The notes under the pieces were generated by a model. The model saw only the letters and a program-made list of their open reading frames with translations, ran no database searches and was not told the origin of the DNA. Below are positions 20,662-31,845 of a DNA stretch of 64,000 nucleotides, one piece after another; positions within the stretch are counted from its first letter, which is position 1, and every line of letters begins with the position of its first letter. The DNA comes from Microvelia longipes (lineage: Eukaryota > Arthropoda > Insecta > Hemiptera > Veliidae). The DNA lies in the NCBI GenBank assembly GCA_018340805.1, contig JACMZG010001911.1:33297214-33361213 (forward strand), given 5' to 3'. The position numbers and the translations under genes are program-made.

Positions 20662-23614
20662 CTAGATCATCTTTTTAGCTCGCAGGATGGTCTCAGCAAA
20701 AGTATTGATCATTTCCCATGAGTCCTCGTTTTCAGCATGACATTTACTATGGTGTCGGGTGTGATTGGCCCATATATCATGGTTAGATTTAGTCTCTCGT
20801 TGGTCCATTTAGTACAATCAAAAAAAGTATGTTCTACGTTGTCAATGAGACCAGGGCAATAGAGACAATCAGAAGACTGATGCTTCCCGATTTTGTGTAA
20901 GTAGGACCTAAAATATCCGTGCCCACTAAGGAGCTGTGTTATGTAAAAACCTACTTCTCCATGCGTTCGTCTACTTATGATTTGATATCTTTTTCATCAG
21001 GCGCCATGTCCAGCGGCCTCTTGTCTCCTCATCCCATGAAAGTTGCCACCGCCCCATGGTTCTATCTCTTTCTTCTTTTCGTACTGCATTATGATTGGCT
21101 TCTATTTTTCTTTCGTACACTCTCTTTCGCTCTATAGCTAGCAGGTCAATGGGGATGACGCTTGCAATTACTAAAACAGCTGGTTCGGAGACCGTTCGTA
21201 TGCAGAAGCTACCTCAAGACTGATTTCCTTTGGACTCGCGCTACGATTTTTTTGTAGCTTTTTTTGCTAAGAACATCGGCCCAGATTTCTGCTCCGTACA
21301 GGATAATAGATTGACTTGATGACATTAGTAATCTTCTCTTGCTTGCTCTCGGGCCTCCGATGTCAGACATTAGCCTTCCAAGTGCCCGCACTCGCAGTGA
21401 AGTTTTTTCTGCAGCTATTTTTAGATGATCTAGGAATTTCATCTTTACGTCAATGGTAACTCCAAGGTACTTAACAGTTGGCTTGCTGGTGACTACTTCG
21501 TTCCCGACTTGGACTGGGATCATTGTAGGAATTCTCTTCTTAGTTAAGAATATGGCTTCGGTTTTGTTCAGTGCTAAGGAAAGGCCATGGTTAGACATCC
21601 ATCTTATAATGATTCTCATAATTTGGTTGAACTTTATTTGGGCCAGTTCTGCGTCTCGGCTATGATAATTGCTGCTATATCGTCTGCATATGCGATTAAT
21701 TTGCATTCATCTGGCAGAGCAATTCTGAGAAGTTCATCATATACTATGTTCCACAAGTCTGGGCCAAGGATAGTCCCTGCGCTGCACCAGCTGTAATTTT
21801 TTTTTTTCTTGTCCATCTTTTGTGTCATAGAGGAGGCTTCTATCATTGAGATAATCGTTCAATATTCTTAACATGTATTTTGGTAACTTGAAATGTTCTT
21901 CGAGAGCCTTTATCATGTCGCGCCATCTAACTGAGTTAAAAGCGTTCTTTACGTCTAATGTTACTAGCAACACTACTCTTTTGCATCGGGAACTATGATT
22001 CTCTGCAGCTGAGACAGCCTCAGGGATCTGCCTTATTGCATCTATGGTAGAAAGACCTGATTTGAAACCAAACTGCTGCGGTGCAAGGTCTCCTGATGAA
22101 GTTATTGCGGACTTCATTCTTGCTTTTAAAAGTTTTTCGAGCACTTTCCCAGCTGTATCTAGCATGCATAAAGGGCGGTACGATAAGGCTTGTTCAGGTC
22201 TCCCTTACCTTGTCTATTAAAACGAGACGACCTACTTTCCATTCAGAATAGAATATACCTTCGTTGAGGCAGGAGTTGTACATGTCCAGTAGAAGGGTGG
22301 TTTAGTTTTAGTACTTCCTTAAGGCTTCTGATGGTATCCCGTCTGGGCCAGGCGCTTTTTTGTCCTTCATAGATAAAACCGCTTCCTCTAGTTCTCGAGG
22401 GTAAAAGGGGGACATTCGTCGACATCTCTAATGGGATCTATTATCCTTAGTTGGTGAGATGGGAAACAGTGTATCGATAATTTTTTCCATTCGCGAACTA
22501 TCCATTTCATTACTTGACTTCATATCACCTAGTTTTTTCATTACAATCTTATAGCTAGGCCCAGGGGTCTGAGTCGATATCCTTTACCAGTTGTCTCCAA
22601 CACTCAGATTTTCTTTTCTTTATAGCTCGGCGAAGGGCTTCCGTGCATATTTATAAGGCGCCAATTTATTTGTTCTTTCGATTTCGTTATTGGCTCTCTG
22701 GGCAACCCTTCTCAGCTTGTGGCAATTTTTTCGGAGCTCTGCGATTCTCGTCTGTCCACCAGTATACCGGTTTCTTACCCTTATCTTGTCTGACGCGGGC
22801 ATGGAGGCGTCACAGGCTCTAGTAATTAATCCCATCGTTGATGAGACTATATGGTTCGCACTTCCTGCTTCATTTCTATTTCTGTTAATCGATTTTAGCC
22901 CCAGTCAAGCATCATGGAAAAAATATCTCTTTTCCATTTTAATGTTCCATCTTGGTGTTTGGTTCGGGTTCTTAACTTTTCCCTGGCGTTTGTCTTTAAT
23001 ATCGAACTGAATATATTGGTGATCGCTGGCTGTATAATCTTCAAGGACTCTCCAGTTGCATATTCTTCTTTCGAAGCATTCTGAAACGAAAGAGATATCC
23101 GGGATTGTTTCTGCGTAACCAGGCCGTCTAAAGGTGGTTACATTTCCTTCATTTAGTACTTGGAGGCCTGTTCTTGCTGCCATTTCTAGAAGTGATCTTC
23201 CTCTGGAGTCGGTGTAGGTCATTCCCCATTCGAGTCCTTTTGCATTGAAGTCTCCTGCTACTATAAGATTTTGCTCTAATCTCTGCATTATTTGGTACTC
23301 GAGATCGTCCAGCTTATCTCTAAAATCTTGTATGGGTTCGTTTGGGGTGAAGTAACAAGATATAAATGTGTCCCAATACATTCAGTCCATACAAATCCTC
23401 TGCCTCTGCCGTTTTTTTGGTTTGTAATTTCCCTGGGTTAGTTATCCATATAGCAGCTGTTTCAGTGAGGTCTGAGAACCAATTAGTAAGATCCCTATTT
23501 CTATACTGTTCACTAATTAGGACAATGTCGATTTTCTCTCTGGACCATTTGGTGCAGTACATCGTCTGCAAGTCTACTTCTATGCATGTTTCCTTGTAAA
23601 ACTCGAGCCATCAT
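20662..23614 (-). pseudogene. R1-clade ORF2: endonuclease and reverse transcriptase, broken
   Basis: Frames in order on the minus strand. The endonuclease begins with ARVLQGNMHRSRLAD and IDIVLISEQYRN, then IVAGDFNAKGLEWG and YTASDHQYIQFD hold the catalytic Asn/Asp/His positions (22905-23600). The RT has QFGFKSGLSTIDAI, motif A in VTLDVKNAFNSVRW, and YADD at 21679-21690. After that come RWMSNHGLSLALNKTEA and KYLGVTIDVKMKFLDHL. The C-terminal region has TMGRWQLSWDEETRGRWT and the finger CLYCPGLIDNVEHTFFDC (CX2CX8HX4C). The stop is at 20662. Length (~2.95 kb) matches a complete R1 ORF2. At least six frame changes are needed, one at the T4 run 23532-23535. Confidence 0.87.
23609..23614 (-). other. 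Overlapping stop-start codons between ORF1 and ORF2
   Basis: On the minus strand the bases ATGATG at 23614-23609 contain the ORF1 stop TGA (23613-23611) and two ATG codons for ORF2, one on each side. Such overlap permits translation of ORF2 by termination and re-initiation, as shown for the R1-clade element SART1, which uses UAAUG. Here the equivalent string is UGAUG. Confidence 0.75.
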
Positions 23615-25264
23615 TGGCGCTGTTTGGCTTCCTTTAAGGCTTCTCTAAAAACTTTACAACGCCCGGTACCGGGTACATGATTAACTTCGGTATTATCTGG
23701 GTTTTTCTCACACAGAGAACGCACTTTTCGGTTCGGTACACTCTTTGGCCTTGTGATTTTCTGAACCACACTTGTAGCATAGTTTACTTCTGTCAGGTCC
23801 TCTGCAGTTACGAGCCATGTGGCCATAGCCTAAACATCGAAAACATCTTTTCACCACGGCTCTTCTCCTTACTCTGCAAACAAGCCATCCAATTTTTATT
23901 TTTCCGGCGTCTACAATTTTTCTGCTAGTTCTTCAGCCATATCTACAATCGCAATCCTTTGTCCTCTTTCATTTGGAGTCGTAAGTCCTACTTTAACATC
24001 CTTTATCCCAGGATCCTAGAAAGGGCCTGTCGACTTCCTCTGGCTCTGTGAGAGAGTCTAGGCCCATAATTCTATTGAACCTTTAGGCTGGAGATTCGAC
24101 ACTGTCGCATCTGATCAAAGAACTGCTCTATGCTAGATTGGAAGGCTTCTTTATTTTTGCTGTTCGGGCCTAGTTCTAATAAGATCCCTTCATTTCGAGT
24201 TTCCTAATAGACTTTACTTCCGTCTCCGTATTTTCTGGATTTATGTTCTTTCTTATTTCCTCAGAACTTCTACATACGATTTACCTTCTACTGGTTTGAT
24301 TAGAATTGCTTCCGATCTAGGTCTTTTAACCTTCTCTTTTTTACGTTTTTTCTTCCTTATTTGTTCCTCTTCTCTCTTTTTCTTCTTCTTCTTTCTTTTG
24401 TTTTTTTTTCTTCTTCTTTTCTTCTTTTTTCTTCTTCTTTTCTTCTTCTTTCAGTCTCTTTTCTCTTAATTTCTTTGTCTTCTTTCTTTTTCCTTTTTTT
24501 TTCTTTTGCTTTTTGCTCTCTTGCTGTTTTTTCTTTTTTTCCCTCCTCGATTTCGAATCGGGTAGACGAGACTGAGTTGGGCCTTGACGCGTCCGTATCA
24601 GATCCGTCAGAATCAGTGTCTTCTATTTTCTTTCCGTCATCTGAGTCAGAGGAGTCACATTCCTCGTCCGATTCCTCGTTCTTAGTTTTCTTTTCCTCCT
24701 GCTTCTTTAGGGGCGAAGCTGCTGGTCTTTTCCCCCTTAGTGTTTCTGGCTTTTTTGCTGAGGATGAGTGGTTTGAGTAGCTTGGCTTATTGCTTCTCTT
24801 TCCTCGGCCGCAATCCTTGTTCTTCGGAGGTTTTCCATAACTTCCAGCGATTCCTCTAACAACAAAACGCTTCTTTTGACGTCTTGGCTTATGTTCCGCT
24901 GTCTTTCAACTGTTTTTTCATAGCCTTTACGAGGTTTTTACATTTTAACAGCTCTTCTTCTTCCATCCTTTGAGAGTTTAGGATGTGAACAGCAGGCTCG
25001 CTTTGTTCTGTATTATCTTTTTGCGAAGCGCTCTCGTTATTCTGGCTTGTTTATCTCCTTCTACAGCTTTTGCTTATCTTTTACGTCATCCTTACTATTA
25101 TCACTTGTAGCATGTGGCGGAGCCAAGTGACTCACTCCGCTATTGGGGTTTGGTGCTAGTGTGCTCCCCCCAGAATCCGTGGAGCAGCCCGATTTCTCGG
25201 GGTGGGATTTGACAGTATCTGCCTTGCCCACCTGGGGTAAAAAACCAAATGTTTTCCCTAGCAT
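23611..25264 (-). pseudogene. R1-clade ORF1 (gag-like), broken
   Basis: The N-terminal frame opens at 25264 (MLGKTFGFLPQVGK). A low-complexity acidic and Lys/Glu-rich middle follows (24361-24780). Then comes the conserved R1-type block RPRSEAILIKPVEGKSYVEV (about 24270-24330) and three zinc knuckles: CFRCLGYGHMARNC, CYKCGSENHKAKEC and a last CX2C...H...C ending at GTGRC. It ends at the TGA at 23613-23611. ORF1 proteins bind the element RNA and form the RNP. Several frameshifts and stops (for example near 24000-24120) break the frame. Confidence 0.8.
24335..24545 (-). repeat. Polypurine/polypyrimidine tract inside ORF1
   Basis: For about 210 bases the plus strand is almost only T and C (TTCTTCTTCTTTT-type), so the minus strand is almost only A and G. 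In the ORF1 frame this encodes a long Lys/Glu-rich, likely coiled-coil or disordered, segment. The strand asymmetry could form triplex (H-DNA) structure. Confidence 0.85.
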
Positions 25265-25440
25265 GTTTGGTTTATTGAATCGGGGTTCCTTCCCCTATCT
25301 GCTGCAAGCTTGCGCTTTTAAGGGTCCAGCAGAAGATCCTTTTTAGATATGCTTCAGGCTTCAGTTCTAGATTAATTTAATTTAGAGACTTAGGATGTAG
25401 GCTGAAGCCCTACGTCTCTGGGACGTCTCAACCCAGAATA

Positions 25441-25557
25441 AATGACAAATAAATTATAAATAAATTAATGATTAATAATAATGATAATAATGCAAATAAG
25501 TAATAAATAATAATAAGTTATTAAATAATAAATAAATTTAAATGAGGGTGTTGAATA
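25441..25557. repeat. AATAAT-type low-complexity stretch
   Basis: Interrupted ATA, AATA and TAATAA units separate the R1-clade LINE 5' end from the gag fragment. It could be the 3' tail of the element that carried the gag fragment. Confidence 0.6.
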
Positions 25558-25799
25558 AACCCTATCTCAGCTTATTTTTAGCTTGGACGTATTCTGGACA
25601 GCCCATATCAGTAATACTATGGTTACTTGGCCTTTCTTTACTGTAACAAGGCGCACAGAAAGGGGCTAAGTTTTTGTCCGGGCAGTCTTTTGCTGTATGG
25701 CCTATTTTTGAGCAATGAGCGCACGCTAGTTCTTTACTGTCACAGCTTTGTTTGACGTGCCCTATTCTTAAGCATCTCCAGCATCTAATTACATTAATT
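25558..25799 (-). pseudogene. Gag zinc-knuckle fragment of another retrotransposon
   Basis: The minus strand encodes, without interruption, RCWRCLRIGHVKQSC (CX2CX4HX4C), then CAHCSKIGHTAKDC (CX2CX4HX4C) and a third finger starting CAPC and closing with His and Cys before PEYVQAK. It ends at a TAG at 25560-25558. This triple CCHC arrangement is that of LINE ORF1 (Jockey/I-type gag). The fragment differs in sequence from the R1-clade ORF1 next to it, so it comes from a different element. Directly downstream (25441-25557) is an AT-rich (TTA)n-like stretch rather than an ORF2. Confidence 0.8.
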
Positions 25800-25954
25800 C
25801 TAATTACATTAATGTATAGGTATTATTAGTATGTATTAATGTATTAATTCTAATTATAGTATAGTATAGGTACAAAATTTAGTGCAATGCATTAAAAATC
25901 CTGATTATTTATGTCTAAGTGCAACTATGACATATTTTGTTCTCCTTGTGTTTC

Positions 25955-25956
25955 AG
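25955..25956 (+). promoter_or_regulatory. Splice acceptor of the Beat-like exon
   Basis: A pyrimidine-rich TTTTGTTCTCCTTGTGTTTCAG run ends in AG immediately before the conserved coding text. The intron interrupts a codon after its first base (phase 1), as is common before immunoglobulin-domain exons. Confidence 0.85.
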
Positions 25957-26162
25957 GTTGCTTAGGACTTCGTAATGTCAGGTTATGGGGACCTATAGCA
26001 GTACGAGGAGGTTCAGGTTTAGCTTTAGTTTGTTCGTATGATCTCGATACATCGCCATTATATTCAATCAAATTTTATTTACAAGAACAAGAGTTTTATA
26101 GATATGTTCCTAAAGAATCACCTCCTACCAGGGTCTTCCATCTACCTCATGTTCACGTCGAT
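25957..26162 (+). CDS. Internal exon of a Beaten-path (Beat) family immunoglobulin protein
   Basis: This 206-bp exon encodes LRNVRLWGPIAVRGGSG, then LALVCSYDLDTSPLYSIKF, then EFYRYVPKESPPTRVFHLPH and HVD. The order VRL.xP.AV..G, the C-YDL with the first Ig cysteine, LYS.K.Y, EF.RY.PKE and F.LP....D is the signature of the first Ig domain of Beat proteins. These are cell-surface or secreted proteins that act with Side-family receptors in motor axon guidance. The usual tryptophan of the Ig core (K-W-Y) is Phe here (K-F-Y). The exon is bounded by a good acceptor and a consensus donor; it starts in phase 1 and ends in phase 0. The ATG at 25911 lies in the intron and is not a start. The remaining exons (signal peptide before; second Ig cysteine after) were not found in the window. 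The paralogue is not assigned. Confidence 0.88.
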
Positions 26163-26168
26163 GTAAGT
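26163..26168 (+). promoter_or_regulatory. Splice donor of the Beat-like exon
   Basis: GTAAGT matches the consensus 5' splice site exactly and falls where homology to Beat proteins ends. Confidence 0.85.
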
Positions 26169-27229
26169 ACTCTTAATGATTGGCTAACAACATTACTTTT
26201 ATATTGATGAGGGAGAACGATGGTCTTCTGATGGTGTCCGTCCATGACGCAGACACCATCGGAATGTAGAGCATTAGGTTAAGGACACTATGCTTTTCAA
26301 AGATGTTGAATTAGATAAATATGATGGTCTATATATTTGATGTTAACTTTCCCGGTAGAAGTGAAACTTTTTTTAATATTCAGTATATACTTGACGTCAT
26401 CACCCCGACAACTTGACCATTACACGGTTATTATCGAAATCTTAACCATTTTAATAGTAACCACGGAAGGCTTCCCACTTTATTAAATAGTAATGTTGGT
26501 AAGTGATATCTAAATTGTAGTGATACCCACACTTGATGATACCCAGTGGGGATACACTTTGTGTATGTGTCGGTCTTTTAGTATACATAAAGCTCAATAT
26601 TAAATTAAATAGTTGTTTGTTATCTTCTTCTTCGATTTGGCGGTGTCAGCGTTTTGTGACAGGAGGAGGAGGGGGAGGAGGACAAACTTGTAGCCAAGTT
26701 AATTTGCCTCTTTAATTCCCGAAATACAGGACCACAACTTGATGGCGACCATCATCAGTGTATGTTAAAAGCACTCTGTACATCAATTTATGTTTTGTAG
26801 GGAGACACTTTTCTTCGTTCTTTTCACTATAAAGGCTTAGGTGATACACCTTCATGCAGGTATAGCTTAAGGACCTAAACCCCTACTCTCTGACTCGAAA
26901 TGCGTCGCCATCAGTATACTATGAAACTTGATGCCATTGTACTAAAGAATTCCTGAATTAAAGAGAATTTAATATTTACCGCAAGTTGAAGCAGTAATTG
27001 AAAAATCATCTACCGTCAATACTTGATGTTAGATATAAATATCCTTGGCACGGTTTTGGCTTAAAGGCGACAACGAGTTTCCAACTGAGAAATTTATATA
27101 AGTGAATAACTTCTCAAAGAGCACGACGAGCCCTCTGAAGGCCATGAAAGGAGTAGGAGAGGTTATATGGGGAAGTGTCCCTGATTCAGAGACTGAGTTA
27201 AGCTAAGCCCTCGAGTGTTGTTCTGCCTG

Positions 27230-27254
27230 CTGATGATGGTGTTACGCCGAAAAC
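27230..27254 (+). other. Hammerhead-like core motif (CTGATGA ... GAAAAC)
   Basis: CTGATGA is followed after one T by GGTG, TTA, CGCC and then GAAAAC. GGTG can pair with CGCC (one G-U pair) as stem II of a hammerhead. This text pattern is known at the ends of Penelope-like elements. Stems I and III and a cleavage site were not established, so this is a candidate only. Confidence 0.4.
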
Positions 27255-28999
27255 TGATCAAGTGATATTTATATCAAACAGCAAGTATCAATGGTAACTG
27301 ATTCTTAAAATTATTCCTTAATTCTTTTGTAAAACAACCCGCAACATGAACCATCTTAACCATCCTATTTTCCTATTAAACATAGAATCTTGAATAAAAA
27401 ATAATTAGTCTTTTAGGATGCAATATTCTATACAGAGAGATGGATTATTAATCACTACAAAAAATCTTCATAAAATTAAAAATTGATGCATTAGGTAATA
27501 AAAACGAAATTGACAACAATGCTACAAATATTTGATAAATGTTTAAAATTTTAATTCTCAAAAAAGTAAATTGTTTAAGGAAACAATAATAATGATAAAT
27601 GAGCATTTGTATTTGTCCTCTACTGTTTGACACTTTATGTTTGATTGAACGAAATGATTTAATGGATTCATTTAGTATCTATTGGTTTTCCCTGAGTCGT
27701 AAAAGTTGATATTTTATCCTTGATATCCTAATTTGATATTTATGAGTTTTACTTGATATTTATGAGTGGAGCAATGAAACATATTATATTTGAGATTTCC
27801 TAATCCCTTCTAGTTTTGATTTGTGTCAATTTATGTGAAAATATAATTGATTTATCCTGTTTTAACCAATAAATTAATTGCTCTTTTTTATATTTACTAT
27901 TATATGAATTGGGTTTAATTACGTATTAACTAAATGAAAAACGGGTTTCAATCAAACGGGTCTAAATAATCAGAACTCTTCGTTTACATTATATATTTTT
28001 AAAATAAAATTAATTAAAATTATGAAAAAAATAAATTCTGTGACAAATAAAGAGGGTAGCGATGTTTCACTATAGAAAGGATGTGATTATAAATATGAAG
28101 CCTCGAGGGCGCTTAGTTTTAACCTCTCCCACGTGACAGTTATAGCAGGCAATATAACTTTACATGTCAGGATATGTTGTCACTTCAGAGGGCAAAAACC
28201 TCGTTCTATAACCATTAGGACACATCATGTCAACAACATTGCTTTCTGTCATCATGTGTCTACATTTTTTGCATAACTTGATTACCCTCAATGTTTGACA
28301 ACTTCAAACGAATATTTTATTGTGATATTTTTACAAGTTTTTAGACACCATTGTGCCACGTATGCTACCAGAGGATATTTTTGCTATTTTAACTGTTATG
28401 TTAAAGGGGGCGTGTTGTAGGAGCAAAGATCGGGTTCAGGGTTACTCAGATATTTTCCCTCAAATTCAGATTCACTGTGCTTAACTTTATCTATTCGAAA
28501 TCGCTTTGCTCTTCTTGTGAATATGTAGTTGCTCAAAGCATTGGGTTGATTTTTCGGTGTTGCTTCCTTTATTCTCAGAAAATGATAGAATAGCATCCCA
28601 CGATTGAATTAAATGTGATGCTCCCTGATATCACTCCTCTAAGTCCTGACAATTCTCGATTTTGCTTAACGCAAGTAAAGCACTATTTTTGATGATACTT
28701 ATATTATTAGTATCAGTTGCCAATATATTTTATTAATAATAAAATATATTGTCCTTACTTAAAGAATGTATAGTTAAAGAAAGATGGTCGAAGGATTTAT
28801 TTTTCGTATAAAAAATGTTAAGTTCCGTAGCCAGTTAACAGGAGCGCTAGTGTGTAATTTGGCTGTTTAACTATGAAAATATTTTCTTTATATAATGATC
28901 ACCAATTTCAAGTATATACTCGTGAATTTTAATTGTAATAAAGAATGAAATGATTTCATATAAACAACTTAGAATAGTGGAAAGAATGTTATGTTAAAA

Positions 29000-29096
29000 A
29001 AGGTAAGACTCAGAGCTGCAGTACTGAGTTCTCCCCTACCTTCTGTCTAACACTTTCGTATACCTCCCGACAATAGCTATTATATTCTTTGGTGTA
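29000..29096 (-). repeat. Dispersed repeat, partner at 45575-45655
   Basis: Its reverse complement, reading AGACAGAAGGTAGGGGAGAA then CTCAGTACTG, aligns with GGCAGAAGGTAGGGTGAACT then CGGTGCTG near 45615-45645, and the flanking GTCGG..GGTATA..AGAGTG words also match. Confidence 0.6.
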
Positions 29097-29518
29097 TTAT
29101 GAACGGTTATGAGCATTTCATTTTAATTTGGCTAGGATTTGACTTTGTATTACTTGTGCTATCATCGCGCGTGGGCAATAGGTGGATAGATGACCACTGT
29201 TATTAAAAAGGATTTTCACTGTCAAAGCTAAAGCAAAGTCCGAAGATATTGTCAAGTGACAAAAAGTGAATCCAATTAGGCGTGGAATTATTGTGTGGAA
29301 CTATTGTCGTATAAAGAAAAATGCCCCATCAAGTGTCTATTAATTATTTTTTAATGATATTTTAAGGAAACCATTTATGTCATACAATACAATATGGACT
29401 ACTTCTAATAACAAAACTTAACTTCCCTCATTTGTCAGTCCTATGTAGGAGTACATGAATATCAAATTTTTATATTGATAAAACAATTTAAATTTTTATT
29501 GATTTGCTAAGTCATTAG

Positions 29519-29619
29519 TTGTGTCCACCGTGACACAACTAATTTAAAATGAAGAACACATTAAATTACTAACACCATGGTTAATAATTTCATGTGTTCT
29601 TCATTTCTTGGTGGACACA
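29519..29619. repeat. Inverted repeat centred on CCATGG
   Basis: Left arm words TTGTGTCCACC, AAATGAAGAACACA and AAATTACTAAC are answered on the right by TTAATAATTT, TGTGTTCTTCATTT and GGTGGACACAA. The left arm has a 17-base insertion. This is a small foldback, possibly a MITE remnant. Confidence 0.75.
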
Positions 29620-30271
29620 AACATTTTAATTTTGAACATAAGCACACTTTAAACTACATCGATAGCTGACATGCACGAACAGAAAGCGTTTTGGATAGGA
29701 ACTTAAGAGATTTTAAAAATACATTCAATGCAAATTTCAGTTAAAATCTTGGTTTTGGATTTTAAGTGCTAACACAGAAAATTTTATATATACTAACTGT
29801 ATAATAGTATGGAAATTAGAAAAATTGGGCACTACCATTTTCATCTAACTTTTTATTACTTATAGATTTTAATAACCAAAAACAGTTGGTAACTAAATAT
29901 GTATGTTTAGGCAGAAGAAAAGTGCTTAAAAAAAGAAAATTTATAGGAAATTATATTTAATGCTTCTTAGATGTGGTGTGAGAGACATGAACAACATCTG
30001 TGGCTTGCATATTTTAAGTAAAACTAGTATAAGTTTTAAAGCATGCTTTTCAGCGGCTTAGTTTTTCTTCATTTTATTTTTTAAAATTGAATTTTAAAAA
30101 ATTTAAATTTTTGTTTTAATTAAATCAATTTAGAGTTAATTAAATATTATTTAATTTATTTCAATTCTTCCCATTGTGTTTACCAAACAATATACTAATA
30201 TTTACTTATTACGTTTTACCTAAACCACGTTTATTTTTATTCCTAGCAAAAGAAGTTAAAATCTAGTTTTA

Positions 30272-30289
30272 TATATATTATATATATAT

Positions 30290-30344
<55 letters not shown>

Positions 30345-30395
30345 TATATATATATTATATGTATATTATATATATATATATATTATATATATATA

Positions 30396-30442
<47 letters not shown>
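30272..30442. repeat. (TA)n microsatellite
   Basis: About 170 bases are almost pure TA dinucleotides with a few TATTAT/ATAATA interruptions and one GTATAT. Confidence 0.95.
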
Positions 30443-30445
<3 letters not shown>

Positions 30446-31845
30446 CTGGATATTTTTTTAAATTAGGACAAATTTAATAAAATGTTAAGAACAAACAAAT
30501 TTGTGTTTTTTCTGATTTCTAGACTTTTTTAGGCCATCAGACGCGATAATAATTAATTAAGTTATTTTTAAATGGCAATCCTTTAATTGCTTTTACTTTG
30601 AAATAAAGAATATATCTTTTAAGTTAGAGGTTTAGTAATGCTATTTATTTTTTAATTTTTTTTTTTTCAAATTTACCGACATTGATCATTTGATAAATTG
30701 GTGCAATTAATTTATTTAGAGAAAAGCTATTTTAAAGGAGGAGTTTTCTTTGAAAATGGCAGCTTTTAGAAAATCCCAGCTCTTGAAATATTACTTCCCA
30801 ATTTTCCTCAATAGTTAAAAATGTATAAAAACTTCTTTTTCTTTACTTACTTAACAATTGTTTTTTTTTTTATTGGCAAACACTTTTCCTTAATTAATCA
30901 ATGTTATTTAATAATTAAATATTAAATTAATTAAGAAAATCCCTCTAATTGCTTCTTACAAGTTCTGTGAAGTTTAGGATAACTCTTTGACATAGTTAGC
31001 AGACTCTTTATTACTTGTTTCCTTTGTATTATTTCTAAAAGACTTTTGGTTGGTTTATCTTCCCAATGAAAATCTCTTCTTAATCAGAGCCCTCTATTAG
31101 TTCTTTTGCAACTTCAAACAATAAGTTCTTACTTAATGCCTTTTATTGAGAAGGGCTTTTTAACAAGACTTACTCTTATTAAAAAAAATGTCATTTATTT
31201 TCTTCGGTAATTAATACAAATTAGGTCGAGATTTAAAAATTTTGGTTTAAAAGGTTGTTACTTTTTTATTTAATTTTTTAATACTTTACTCTTTTCAACA
31301 AAATTTTTATCATTCTTATTTTTATTTCTGTATTTTTTAGCTAGTATATATTACCACTGCAGTTTATTGTGTTCTAGTTGTTATAAACTTATTAAATAAA
31401 TTTAAGCTATTACTTAATTTGTTTATAAATTATCAGACTTTTATTGTATTTTATTGCATACAAGATTAAATCCAGAAAAAGTTATAGGACTGAATATTAT
31501 TAATTTGAAAAGGATTAGAAACTCAGTAAACCATACTCGATTAGCTTTTTCATCCAGAAATTCAAATTCAATTTGTAACAACCCTCCTTCAATAACTGGT
31601 CAACCGTAAAATTCATTCCGGAAACAAGAAAAAGAAAAATCGGACCCATAAATGGGCATAGGGGATCGAATCATAATTTAGTTTTCATTCCCAACTTTAA
31701 TAGGGTTTTTTTCGTATGAAAGGGTTTTTAAAACACGAGTCTTTCTATTTTGTAAAATGCAGTAATATTAAATGTAAGTAAATGTACGCGCATTGGTAGC
31801 TCATAAAATCAAGTAAATTATACATATTGGAGTTTACTGTTATTA
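30443..31845. other. AT-rich non-coding DNA
   Basis: No gene or repeat unit was recognised; many T-runs. Confidence 0.5.

Larger units (their letters stand above)
20611..25440 (-). mobile_element. R1-clade LINE, nearly full length, frameshifted
   Basis: This is a ~4.8-kb non-LTR retrotransposon on the minus strand: a 5' UTR, ORF1 with zinc knuckles, then ORF2 with AP-like endonuclease, reverse transcriptase and C-terminal CCHC finger. The order, the ORF1-ORF2 overlap and the endonuclease text place it in the R1 clade (R1/TRAS/SART/Waldo group). Many frame changes and stops break both frames. Copies of this clade insert at specific targets such as 28S rDNA or telomere repeats; the flanks here are neither, so this is a non-specific member or a moved copy. 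The 5' end near 25440 is an estimate. Confidence 0.88.
26169..30271. other. Probable intron of the Beat-like gene, AT-rich
   Basis: No further exon was recognised. Notable contents: a small hairpin GATGGTGTC/GACACCATC at about 26234-26263, a ribozyme-like motif at 27230-27254, a repeat copy at 29000-29096 and an inverted repeat at 29519-29619. A 66-codon minus-strand frame at 28396-28596 shows no family motif. Confidence 0.5.

Noticed and set aside
21453..23928. Plus-strand frames opposite the R1-clade LINE
   Set aside because: Shadows of ORF1 and ORF2 on the minus strand.
24361..24780. 139-codon plus-strand frame rich in Ser, Phe and Leu
   Set aside because: It is the complement of the Lys/Glu-rich, purine-only part of LINE ORF1; the resemblance to a membrane protein is an artefact.
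25911..25956. ATG-initiated N-terminal extension of the Beat-like exon
   Set aside because: A clear splice acceptor lies at 25955-25956 and homology begins right after it.
26533..26715. 60-codon plus-strand frame with a Gly run
   Set aside because: Simple-sequence GGA run, no second Ig half or other Beat motif.
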